Shown here piece by piece: positions 11,188-21,996 of a stretch of DNA of 64,000 nt. The position numbers were made by a program, and so were the translations under genes. How positions within the stretch are numbered: the stretch's first letter is position 1; the number at the start of each line of letters is the position of its first letter. The notes beneath the pieces were generated by a model. The model was not told where the DNA came from. It was given only the letters and a program-made list of their open reading frames with translations, and ran no database searches. The stretch comes from Ehretia macrophylla (taxonomy: Eukaryota; Streptophyta; Magnoliopsida; Boraginales; Ehretiaceae), in NCBI GenBank assembly GCA_037974665.1, contig CM075773.1, forward strand, positions 62,216,763 to 62,280,762, in the 5' to 3' direction.

Positions 11188-12479
11188 CATGCTATCACCC
11201 TTGATCTTAGCAAACTGGTATCAAAGCCAGGTTGGGTGAGGGGTGTGTTGCTTCCAAGTGCAAGAAGAACTAGATCTGAAAATTTTCGAACTGCTACAGT
11301 GCTAGAAATTAGCAGTCCGAAAATTGGGTCTTGGAAAACGGAAACTTCATGATGCTCCAAGCATATAGTTAGAACCGTCTCAACGAGGGAATACCACCGT
11401 ATTTGTGGTGTTGCCATTGGAGGCCCGAATTGGACGAAAATTGAGCCTGAAGGCGCAAATCTTGAGAAGTTCGTGTACGCTTTACGGAATGTCCAATAGG
11501 TGATTGAAGGGTACTATTGGAATCAGAGTGACGATAGGAAGCTATTGGTAGGTAGCAAGCAACTCAAAGATCGTTAGAACGAGATCTACCATTGACGGCT
11601 AGAAAGCTTTAAAGTTTCAAGTCACTTTTCAATCCGTGGATTTTCATAGCCAAAATTGGCGATTGAGTACACCATTCATCTCGTTGAAGCGCAAGGAGCC
11701 CAACGATGGTGGCCACGCAACACGGGGTATCGGAATCACGACAAAGAAAAGGAAGAAAGTGGTTTGCAATTGTCTAAAAATCTAAGCAGTGATTGGGGAT
11801 CTGATCGGAAATTTGAAACTACCAGGTTATTTTACGTTCAACGAGGATTGCAATGATATATTATGAGCGAACATCGAACGCTCGGATCTCGAGATATGAG
11901 CAGGTCAAGTTTCGTGTTGAATGTAAGATCCATAGGTTTAAATCTAGGTGAAAAAGGTGAGAAAAAAAAATAGCTGGTGGATCCAGGGCATTGGACCGAG
12001 TTGGATCGTGGATCAGGTCGAATTTGATTTCTTGTGGAGCGGGTTCTTGGGTTTGGGCAAAAGGGTTTTTGTTGTGGTGTAGTGCATGGTAACATTTCTC
12101 GCATAATTTTCAAATCTCTCTCCGAGTGGGGATAACATTTCTCTTCTGCATGTCTATAGAGGGAGGTTGTGATGCTTTTTCAATCTTTCGACTAGATAAT
12201 CTAGTATCCTTATGCATGAAGAGAATCAATTCGGTTGTTATGGTCGGACTTTATTATGAATTTCTGACCACATTCTCCATAAGGCCCTCTCATGGTGCGT
12301 TCCGACGTATGAAGTGGAAAAGAAGGGATGGCATAATTGTTGGGTTTTGAATAACACGACCTTTTGATTTTTCATTTTTTTCAGAAGTAGAAATGTCGGA
12401 AAACTCCGACTTATAGATGGAATTTTAGAGTTTCTCTAAGCCTTATAAGTTTTGGCTCAGTCAACTCTATCATATGATG
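11188..12479 (+). other. Leader or remnant downstream of the long LTR
   Basis: Contains the primer-binding site (11,216-11,233) and about 1.2 kb of untranslated-leader-like sequence. Short open frames such as 11,656-11,856 (MAIEYTIHLVEAQGAQRWW) match nothing I recognise. No gag zinc knuckle or protease is seen. The right junction with the next segment near 12,480 is approximate. Confidence 0.4.
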
Positions 12480-12903
12480 AGGATTTTGAAGCGGTTGTTG
12501 CCTGTTCTTTTAATGCCTATAGAAACAATAAAATAATTAGCATAAAAATACATTATAAGTTGCTTATGCAAACTTTTGATGACGTCCATGGCAGAAGACT
12601 TTGTATATGAGCAACATCTCAGCCAAAACTGTAAGGAAATAACAATATTCATGGCATGCTCGCACCCTAGTACAAACAGACTTTTAGAGAAACAGAAAAG
12701 TGGATTGAATTGGGGATATCTTACTTCAGAGGATTGGCCAACAACCGTTGAGCAATGGTTACAAAGCTCGTCTCTAGACTTAAGATAAACCAGCCAAGAG
12801 AAGAAGAACTGCAGAAGACAGCCGCAGATTACAAAAGGTATGTACATAGAGAATAACAGCTGGAACACAGTGTCTGCCCAACTATGTTGTCAACTCAGTA
12901 CTA
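12480..12903 (-). other. Unassigned minus-strand segment with splice-like signals
   Basis: Directly follows the broken end of callose synthase exon 35. On the minus strand it shows possible acceptors (CTTCTGCAG, TTTCTATAG) and short coding-like stretches: KSRDELCNHCSTVVGQSSE, then CEHAMNI, then ALKEQATTASKSSSYDRVD followed by TGA at about 12,472. It does not match any callose synthase region. It might be the 3' end of another gene joined here by rearrangement, or chance. I do not recognise the product. Confidence 0.25.
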
Positions 12904-13276
12904 CTTACCTTTCAGTAAATACATGGTCTCTCAATCCAAGTATCGTTGGCTGTTTTATGCCATTGTGTCTCTTGAGAAATTCTTGAAGCAAGTTTCTCAT
13001 TTTTAAGGCCTCTTCCATATAGTTATCCTGCAATAGACATTTTATTCAGTAGGCAGGTGGACTAAGTTCAGAGTCCGGGATATATCACAACACTTGCTCC
13101 TAATTCTTTCTTTTTGCCTTTTCAGGCTTTACTCTCTGCGGTAAAAGAAATTATACCTGATTCATATCTATCAACTGCAAGCCTTCTCCACGTGTGAAAA
13201 TTGCAGCATGATTCAGATTTTCAGGTTTCCCCTCACCAAGGATTGCAGGTCCTGGAAGTTTTATACGATAAATAAC
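12904..13276 (-). CDS. Callose synthase exons 34-35 (last recognisable)
   Basis: Exon 34 is 13,157-13,276 ([20 protein letters not shown], ending [10 protein letters not shown]). Exon 35 runs from 13,027 ([20 protein letters not shown], then [16 protein letters not shown]) to about 12,913. The family sequence should go straight on in the same exon with SVSSLAWFMSNQETSF. Instead the frame reads Glu-Arg and then TAA. The matching region therefore ends inside an exon rather than at a normal splice site, although GGTAAGT follows by chance. The remaining catalytic exons are not in the 12.9 kb to the left. Confidence 0.87.
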
Positions 13277-13746
13277 CTGCAAGAGAAGATAAAAGTCATT
13301 ATTTAGATATGAGTCCAGTACATTGGTTGGCAGAACCTTATTGTTGGCTTATTTCCACTCAAAATTATGTTCAACAAACCAAAAGACCATCATGCAAAAT
13401 AGATGTGGATCTTAGAACAATCAACAGAAAAATACGTGAAGTTTGCCAAATTTGTAATGCCTTCCAGCAAGAGGTCTTCAATTGACAAATTCTAGTGGCA
13501 ATGCTTAAATTATTGCGTGAAAGAGGTTTGGAAGTAGCAGAAAAAATATTGTAGTAGCAGTATATCTCTTTTGACAAAGGCCAATTGCCATCCAATATTC
13601 TTTCTGCTCTAAAATGATTTAACATCTAATAAGGATAAAAATATTATTCCCAATATTCGGAGTAGACTGCCTATTAATGACTTAACACAAAACATATTTA
13701 TCTCTTTTACCTTCAAGAATGATATTAATATATTTTTTTAATTCAC

Positions 13747-14366
13747 CTGGTCCAGATTTTTCCATGGCTCTGAAGATGACCTTAGCATCACAGCTTTTAC
13801 GAGAGTAGAATAGTAAACCTTATGCGTAACATTCTTTGACCTGTCTTTGCTTGGTTCTTCAAGTTCATCAATATAAGCTACTCGTAGAGATGGGTGTCTG
13901 TCATAAGGAGATAAGTACACAGGTCGGAAGTTATTATAATACTAACAAAAACGTACAATATTTTCTTACACTTACACGGTCATAAGCCTCAATATATCCT
14001 GTGAACGTTGATCGCCAGACCGCTTCTGACTCCCATATAGATGGCATGACAAAACACATGTAAACTTCATATCACCCACTGCTTGACATTGATCCCATAG
14101 TGACCTCTTTCCCTCCATTTGATCCTCATTTATGTCAATAGCCTTATAGCCTTTCATCAAATCTATTGAAGTAATACAAACGCTAGTAATTTCCAAAAGA
14201 AAAAAGATTTTCACACAATATAAAAGTTATGCTAGCATTAGAAAAACCAGTTTTATATCTAGCATTCAAGGGTCACACTGAGCAATTGATTTACTACCTT
14301 CATCATTTGCCATATCAAGGAAGGCTTGAAGTTCCAGAGCTTTCCGGTAATACATCATACCTCTCA
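13747..14366 (-). CDS. Callose synthase exons 31-33
   Basis: Exon 31 is 14,298-14,366 (VRGMMYYRKALELQAFLDMA). Exon 32 is 13,976-14,162 (DLMKGYKAIDINEDQMEGKR, ending GDQRSQDILRLMT). Exon 33 is 13,747-13,897 (HPSLRVAYIDELEEPSKDRS, ending EPWKNLDQ). The Val codon between exons 32 and 33 is split GT/A. YRGQTLTRTVRGMMYYRKAL, spanning exons 30-31, is the classic family motif. Intron 30 between them holds a complete copia element. Confidence 0.9.
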
Positions 14367-14499
14367 CTGAGAATTTAAGAAATGACAAGCCAATAAAATA
14401 CGAACATTAAGCATAACAAATAAAGGGTGCCTTTTAATATTTTAATTGAGATCCACTCATCCCTATAGTAACAAAGACAACAAGAAGGATCAAAAGCAC

Positions 14500-17352
14500 T
14501 GAAGAAATAGAGACATAGAGAGAGAATTCTAGAGAGAAGATATCTGAAACTGAATTGTGTGTTGTTATTCAAATGATTTCAGTTACAGTTACACATATAT
14601 ATAGCTTCAGCTTTACTTAGTTGCTGACGTGTTGCTTAGTCAGGTTAGTTACCTCACTAACTTGATCAATCTTTGACTATTTTAACTGCCTAACAAAGCT
14701 TGTACAACAAGTTCACTATTCTAGACGTAGATAGCTAGGCTACTGTCCTTATCATCCCTGCTCAAATTGAGTAGGGCCTTGGCTATAGGCAGTTTTTCCC
14801 TGAGCTTGAGAAACTGAGCTTTGGTGAGAGGCTTGATGAATAAATCTGCTATCTGTTCTGCTAATGGCATATGACATATTTGCATAACATTGTTGACTAC
14901 TTGATTTCTAATAAAGTGATAGTCAATGGCAATGTGCTTGGTCCTGCCATGGTAGACTGGATTGGCTTGCTAGAGCTAAGGCTGACCAGTTGTCACATTA
15001 AAGTAGAGGTGTAGAATGCTTAAGATGGAGGTCTTTGAGCAAATAAGTAAGCCACATGATCTCAGTAGTGATATAGGTCATGGCTCTATAATCAGCCTCT
15101 GTAGAAGATCTAGCCACAGTGGGCTATTTTTTAAAGCACCAGGACAACAAATTATGGCCTATGTAGATACAATATCCTGTTGTGGATTTCCTGTCTGAAA
15201 TGTCACTAGCCCAATCTGAATCTGAAAAGGCACCAAGAGTAAATGGGCTAGGTCAGAACTGAATACCAAGAGTGAGTGTAGACTTAGAAAAGATTTGACA
15301 AGCATTCCTGGAAGGATGTCCTAGCCTTAGATGCCATAGTGTTACAGGTTGCAGTTGAGTAGTCCAAGAGTTAGCTTGCAAGGGAGCAAAGTGGTGAGCA
15401 GTTGTAGAGGACAGTAAGGAGGGCAAAAGATAGAGGCCTTTTTTACAAGGGCCCTAGAACTTGAAGTGGTGTATAGAATTGTCCTATATTTGTACCCCTT
15501 TAGAAGTAAACACAACAGTACAATTATTATCTTTGGTTAGATGATAAACAAAAAGTAATTTTGTAGATATTTGAGGCACAAATAGAACATTAGAATGTTG
15601 TAGGGAAGATGTAGGAGTAAGTAGAGTACCAAAACCTATGCTAGTGATGGGAAAAGCCTGTCAATTTTCTACTGAAACAAAGTCATGGCCATGGTAGGGT
15701 TGTTGGGTGAGAAACTAACTGAAGTCATTGGTAATGTGTGCATTGGCTCCCGAGTCAGATACTATGGATAGGAGCAATCAGTTGAAGTCCTTGTTTGAGC
15801 AGTATAGGCCTATTTTTCTTGTTTGGGTGGAACTACATAATTTGTGTTGTCAAACCTGTGCTAGCACTCAAGTGCTAAGTGGTTCTTCATGCCACAAATT
15901 TGGCAGTAGGGATGGGTCAGAGGCAGTGGTATTTTGTTGAGTTGGAAAGTATGGTTGAGAGTTAGTGTTGCCTCTTCCTGAGCCTCTCTAGCCTCTACCA
16001 CATCTAGAATTGTTTTCTCTGCCCTTCCTCTATTAGAATTGCCTCTTCCACCACATTTGTTGACATAGAGAGCAATGTGTGTAGGAGTTAAAGAAGACTC
16101 TGAGAAAGTGAGTTTGTTGGAGAGATTATGATTAAGTTCTTCAGTGAGTAGGCGGCTGAAAAGTGTGGGAAGAGGAAGAGGATTTGATTTGAGTCTAACT
16201 AAAGATTTGAAAGCATCATATTCAGCTGGTAGGCCTTTGAGAACAGTGAAGTCTATGTCTGCATTTGTTGGGGGTTCTCCAACTGATGCTAGCTTCTCAG
16301 TTAGGTTTTCATTGTGTCTAGATAGGTCTACATAGAATACTCTCCTTTTTGAAGTGTGTAGAGCTTTATCTTCAACTCATAAGCATAGGACATGCCTATG
16401 GAATGGAATCTCTATTCCAAAATTGTCCAAATTGCAGCAGAAGTTGACTGATAACGAAGATAGGGCAGTACTTGTGGTGTGATTGAGGCAAAAGACAGGA
16501 CCTCAAGTGTGTATCAACTGTGTTCCACTGTGTGTACTCAGGATTGATAGTAGATTTACCTTTGTCATCTGTGATCAGAGGTGTAAGACATGGTTTGGCT
16601 CCATTCACTTGATCAAACACATGGTGGCCTTGAAGAACAGTTTGGAGTTGAGTCCTCCAAATATTGTAATTGGAGTTGTCTATCTTAATATGAACTAGAG
16701 AGTTGAGACTTTGTAGCAGAAGCTTGAGCTCTTGAGGAAGCTCAAGAGTATCCATTAATGGAGGTTAAAGAACTGAGAGATTTGGAGACGTAGTGGCTGA
16801 GGTGAAATTACGATAAAAATCAGTAGTAGAAGTGCTCGCTAAGGAGATAGAGGCTTCGATTGTGATTTCAAGCTTCACTGTGAGCTTTAATGGAGTTTTA
16901 GAAGAGATCTCCAATGGAAATATGAAAATTAGGGTTTCTAAGCAAGTTGATGAAAACTTGCAGGAAAAAGTAGTTTTATAGCTAGAGTATGCTTCTAGGA
17001 AGCTTCAATTGAAGTAATTGAGCTTGAATTTGAAGCTTTAATGGTATTCTCTCATGGAGATTTTACCTCGAAAAGGATCAATGGCTTTATGATACCATGA
17101 AGAAATAGAGACATAGAAAGAGAATTGTAGAGAAAAAAATATCTGAAACTGAATTTTATATTGTAAGTCAAATGATTTCAGTTACAGTTACACATATATA
17201 TAGCTTCAGCTTTACTTAGTTACTGAGTTGTTGCTTAGCTATTAGGTTAGTTAACTAACCTGATCAGTCTGTGACTATGCTAACTGCCTAACAAAGCTTG
17301 TACAGCAACTTCACTATTCTAGGGCTAGATAACTAGTCTACTGTCCTTATCA
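14500..17352 (-). mobile_element. Complete small copia element with two 255-bp LTRs (intron 30)
   Basis: LTRs are 14,500-14,754 and 17,098-17,352, both 255 bp, starting TGAAGAAATAGAG and ending TCCTTATCA, over 90% alike by eye. The perfect 5-bp target duplication AGCAC flanks it (14,495-14,499 and 17,353-17,357). On the minus strand the primer-binding site TGGTATCATAAAGCC follows the 5' LTR. Gag is at 16,755-16,396 (MDTLELPQELKLLLQSLNSL, then NSNYNIWRTQLQTV). The middle keeps remnants of protease and GAG-pre-integrase but lacks RT, so internal deletion has made it 2.85 kb and non-autonomous. Confidence 0.9.
16396..16755 (-). pseudogene. Gag fragment of the intron 30 copia element
   Basis: Starts at 16,755 with MDTLELPQELKLLLQSLNSL, 343 bp downstream of the 5' LTR inner edge. 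The pattern SLVHIKIDNSNYNIWRTQLQ matches the copia gag N-terminal domain, and VNGAKPCLTP follows. The frame breaks after about 119 codons, and further gag-like pieces (Arg/Gly-rich) occur to about 15,950. It is related to the gag of element A, which fits one copia lineage. Confidence 0.7.
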
Positions 17353-17536
17353 AGCACCATTCAGACCAAATCAAATCAAGCCAAATCTTATCCTACTAAA
17401 TAGGGTTGAGCAAAAGCATCGACACAAGGAAAGAGTAGTTATACCTGATGCCTGAAAAGAAAATCCAAAAAGAACAGAGAAAAAAATAATGCCCTATATG
17501 CGAAAAAAATTAGACACCGTCGCATGAATGGCATAC

Positions 17537-17853
17537 CAGCTCTGGTCAAAGTTTGGCCTCTATATGATGCCCACAGTCTCAATTCTTCCTCCATGTCATC
17601 TGATTCTTTAAGTTCTTCTTCACTATTGCACTTCATTCGCTCAAGAAAATTATTCCATTCATCTGCAAGTTAAAAATTAGAAAGTCAGTACAATTGAAGG
17701 AAAAGATCATGACCCAATAACTAACGACAAAAAAGTAGTAGACCTGGGAAATTTTTCTGCATGTACAAGAGGATGGAAACCCCATCTTCATTTGGCATTT
17801 CCAGGACATGCAATGGGAAAAGCACTTCCTCAGCGTAGTATGGAGTCAAAGCA
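17537..17853 (-). CDS. Callose synthase exons 29-30
   Basis: Exon 29 is 17,744-17,853 (ALTPYYAEEVLFPLHVLEMP and then NEDGVSILLYMQKNFP). Exon 30 is 17,537-17,662 (EWNNFLERMKCNSEEELKES, ending SYRGQTLTRA). These mark the start of the GT48 catalytic domain in this family. Only 15 bp separate the exon 29 acceptor from the end of copia element C at 17,869, so its natural branch-point region has been replaced. Exon 29 has substitutions at usually strict positions (YLQKIFPD reads YMQKNFPD). Confidence 0.88.
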
Positions 17854-17868
17854 CTGCAAATGAAAAGT

Positions 17869-19830
17869 GTTGATCGAGAGAAAGAGAGACATTAAATAAT
17901 ATAAGAGAATGATTTGACGCTATTGCTTAGCATATGCCTATTATTTATATCCCACTAAGCTATTACAAAGGTTCACTCTTCTGTGATATGGGAGAGAGCA
18001 CAATAGTGCACACATGTACTTAACACTCTCAACACTCCCCTTCAAGTAAAAGCATATATATCATACACGCCTAGCTTGTGACAAATATATTCAACTCGGG
18101 GACCTCAAAGATTTAATAAAGAGCTAAGCTAACTGATCATTTGAACTAATATGTGAAGTAACTATCTCTTTAGCTAATACTTTACTTCTTACAAAATGAC
18201 AATCAATTTCAATACTTTTGGCACGTTCATGAAATATTGGATTCGGTGCAATGTGCATAGCTGCCTGATTATCATAGATCAACTACATAGGTTGTGACAA
18301 TCCATTCCAATCTCTTTAAGTAGGTGTTTTACCCATATCAACTCACATGTAGCTAGTCCTATTGCTCAATATTCAGATTCTGTGCTAGAACATACTACGA
18401 CAGTTTGTTTCTTACTTTTCAATGAGATAAGATTTCCACCAATAAAAACACAATACCAAGACATGGATCGTTTATGAACAACAATGTTAGTATGTACATA
18501 GGTTGCGACAATCCATTCCAATCTCTTTAAGCAGGTGTTTTACCCATATCAACTCACATGCAGCTAGTCCTATTGCTCAATATTCAGATTATGTGCTAGA
18601 ACGTAATACGACAATTTGTTTCTTACTTTTCCATGAGATAAGATTTCCACCAATAAAAACACAATACCAAGACATGGATCGTTTATAAACAACAATGTTA
18701 GTATGTCCCCTGTGTTTATACAATATGCCTTTTCCTGGGCCATTTTTTAGGTACCGAAGAATATGAATTACTGCATAGATGACTCTCCCGTGGTGAGTCC
18801 AAATATTGGCTTACCATACTTACAAGGAAAAATCTGGGCAAGTCACTGTAAGGTAATTGAGTTTACCAATTAATCTTTTGTACCTTCCGAGGTCTGATAT
18901 AAGCTCACCTTCATTAAGTATGAGGTGACCATTTGGATCCATCGGTAAATCAAGAACATATTTGCGTTGAGAAATAAAGACACCTTGATCTGAGTGTGCA
19001 ACCTCAATACTCAAAAAATAGTGTAACTGCCCCATATCCTTAGTTTGAAATTGTCGGTACAGAAAGGCCTTTAGATCCTATATGCCTGCTATGTTAGCCC
19101 TAGTTATGATAATATCATCAACATAAACAATCAACAAAATATGTTTTTCGAAAAAAGAATGTCGATAAAAGACTAAATGGTCAACTCCACATCGTGTCGA
19201 TCCAAATTCAATGACAGCTTCGCTGGAACGTCCAAACCATGCCTGAGGAGACTATTTTAATCCATATAAATACTTTCTCAAACGACACACCTTATAAGAC
19301 ACCTCTTGAGCAACGAACCCTGGTGGTTGCTCCATATACACTTCCTCCTCAAGATCTACATTAAGAAAGGCTACTTAATGTCAAGCTGATAAGAGGCTAA
19401 TGGAACATAGCAGGGAAAGTTAGAAAATGCAAACAAAAGACATCTTAGCAATAGTAGAAAATGTATCACAATAGACAACACCATAAACCTATGTATACCC
19501 CTTTGTAACTAAACAACCCTTCAAGCGATCGATTGTACCATCAAGAGAACTTTTCACAAGGTAAACCCAACGACCACCAACAATAGATTTTCCCAAGGGC
19601 GGATTTCTCCTCTATCATTGCCTCATGCCAACTAGGGTGATTAAGAGCCTCTGAAATATTGTGAGGAACAGACACTGAAGAAAGGGAAGCCACAAAAGAC
19701 ATATAGGATGGTGAGAGAGAATGGCAAAAGACAAAATCAGAGATGGGATGCTTGGTAGTGCATGTATGAGTACCCAGGTTGACCTTGTAACTGTTGGTTT
19801 CTTATTTAAACACCAAGGTAGACACATAAC
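17869..19830 (-). mobile_element. Copia fragment C (3' LTR, RNase H, RT)
   Basis: The 3' LTR is 17,869-18,036 (168 bp; TGTTGATCG to CTCTCAACA), and the polypurine tract CTTGAAGGGGAG on the minus strand adjoins it. To the right come RNase H (about 18,040-18,780), RT (18,780-19,600; LHYFLSIEVAHSDQGVFI, RYKRLIGKLNYLTVTCPD; WVYLVKSSLDGTIDRLKG) and the linker (19,615-19,830). A 211-bp tandem duplication sits in RNase H. The 5' part is missing. The 3' LTR edge is 15 bp from callose synthase exon 29. Confidence 0.8.
18285..18706 (-). repeat. 211-bp tandem duplication in RNase H of element C
   Basis: Copy 1 is 18,285-18,495 and copy 2 is 18,496-18,706, exactly abutting, differing at about ten positions. 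Both begin ACATAGGTTG and end GTTAGTATGT. The duplicated part includes the minus-strand SSTESEY motif, which is the SxAEAEY core of copia RNase H. The length is not a multiple of three, so it breaks the frame. Confidence 0.92.
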
Positions 19831-20495
19831 CCTGTAGTAGATTTTCTATCAAAGGGATAATTGGCCCAGCCACTGTCAAAGTAGGCTTACAAGTAACAAG
19901 GTCAAGGAGCAAACAGAAGACCATGATTTAGAGTGCCTTTCACATACCTACGTGTACTTTTCAAAGCAACATAGTTTTATTAGTACAACGTGCATATGTT
20001 GGCAAATACTGTCGACTACATATTGCAAATCAGGCCTGGTAACTATTAGATATTGCAAGACACCAACTAGGCTTCAAAAGTATGTAGGATTGGAGTAGGG
20101 AAAAGAATCAGACTGATCAACAGTGGCAAACTTAGAAGCAGTAAGATCGGAGCAAGACTTGCAGTCAGATAAACCAGCTTTTTTAGGAAATCTTTGGCAT
20201 ACTAAGCTTGATGAATGAAAGGACTATTTGGATAACTAGACACCTTAATTCCAAGAAAATAGGATAGGGCCCAAAGTCTTTCATAGCGAAGGCAAAGCTC
20301 ATAAAATAAATAAGAGAATTCATTAAAGAGCTAGAATTTCCTATAAGGATGATATCATCCACAAAGACTAGGAGTACGACAAACTGAGTAGCAATACTTT
20401 GCACAAATAATGAGGAATCTGTTGTGCTACACTTGAATCCTTGACTGAGAAGAAAAGATGATAACATATGATACCATGCCCTGGGTGATGAGATT
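19831..20495 (-). mobile_element. Copia fragment D (RT and RNase H, interrupted by E)
   Basis: Minus-strand RT (about 20,495-20,220): PRAWYHMLSSFLLSQGFKC, then VVLLVFVDDIILIGNSSSL with the VDD catalytic pair. RNase H leads left to about 19,840. The frame stops at the LTR of element E, which begins exactly at 20,496 (TGAAGAATAG), so E inserted within RT of D. Upstream parts of D are not seen in the window. Confidence 0.72.
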
Positions 20496-21426
20496 TGAAG
20501 AATAGAGAGAAACTTTACAGTAAAAAACTTCGTTGTATTAATCAAGTTTTGTAGTTATAGGAGTGTTACATTTATAGCTTGCAGTAACTTGCATTACAAG
20601 ATTAGTAGCTTGTAACACAAGAACAGTTAGTTATATAACTGAATGACAACTGTTCTTAGCTACAACTGCTTTTAACTGACAGTTGTACTAACTTTAATTG
20701 TAAATAACTAACTGACTATATCTTTGACTAATTAATTGAGCTTTGTCACTGCAAAGCTCGGTGCAACTTTCTGTTAAGATAGATCTTGTATCTTCAGTGT
20801 TGTTTTGTTCTCCCATGAAAAAATGGATTAGAGGCCAAAGCCAAAGCTGATAACACTATCACAAATAATGTAGGCATATGACAAAGATATAAAGGTCCTT
20901 TAGCAAGTATGTTAACCATTTGATTTCTGCAGCAGCTTGGGCCATTGCCGTATATTCAATCTCAGTAGAGGATCTTGTTACTGTAGATTGTTTCTTTGAA
21001 CACTAGTAGATGAGATAAAGGCCAAGGTAGACACAGAATCCTGTGGTTGATTTGATGTCCAAAGGGCTGTTAGCCCAGTCACTATCAGAAAAGGCATGCA
21101 ACTGTAGAGCACCAGGATAGAATATAAGACCAAGCTGAATAGAGCCCTTAACATATCTTAGAATTTTTTTTTAGGGCAACAAAATCTCTATTAGTATGGG
21201 AGTGCATATGCTAACAGATGCTATTGACTGCAAATTGCAAATCAGGCCCTGTTATTATGAGATATTGTAAAGCACCTACTAAGCTTTTGAACTGAGTTGG
21301 ATTGTCATTGGGAAGGTGAGCATCTTGAGTTGTGGTATAATATTTGGAGGCAGTAAGGTTAAAAAATACTTGCAATCAGTCAAACCAGCTTTGTGAAGCA
21401 GTTCCTTTGCATACTAAGTTTGGTAA
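20496..21426 (-). mobile_element. Copia fragment E (3' LTR about 300 bp, RNase H)
   Basis: LTR about 20,496-20,796 (TGAAGAATAG to TATCTTCA). RNase H and the end of RT follow to the right on the minus strand: relics of KELLHKAGLTDCKY, FKSLVGALQYLI, and the region of SALALASNP near 20,850. Coding stops at 21,426, where the LTR of element B begins. The right-hand part of E is not found after B, so a deletion or recombination followed. Confidence 0.7.
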
Positions 21427-21996
21427 TGTTGTGCTAATGGGTTAAGTAATTATTAATTACTTAGATGCCGAAGGCAATAGAGATATAGGAGAAAAAGACC
21501 CAAGAAAATAATGATGCAAGAACACACAAGAATTACGTGGTTTGGCTATGCCTAAATCCACAAAGCAACTGAATAAATTCACCAATGCAAAAGAGAAAGT
21601 ATTACAATATCTCTTCGAAAGAAAAACTCTCCAAAGCTATGCTAAATCTTCTCAACTATAATGCTATGAGATTGCAATAATGCAAAGCAACACTCTCTCT
21701 CTTAAAAAACTACAAAGAAGAGCCCATTTATAGAAGAAAACTAGTGCTAATCCTAATATGATTAGGATGGGAAATAAGGTTAATGCTAATCCTATGAGAA
21801 TTGGGATTCTCCTCTTTTAGTTTCATTAGACTTGTTTTTCCAAATTGGCTTAGGAAAATACGAGTCACTTCCAACATTCCCCACCTTGATGAGAATTTTG
21901 CAAACTCGAATTGCACATGTTCCACCTCAATGCGAAATGAGTTATCAATTAGCTCTACAATATGAACTTAATCCTGTCACTCATGCGAATTCATCT

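Noticed and set aside
18285..18706. Paired 211-bp repeats as a short LTR pair or CRISPR-like array
   Set aside because: The copies abut with no spacer, lack TG...CA ends and lie within RNase H coding sequence, so it is a plain tandem duplication. The organism is also a plant.
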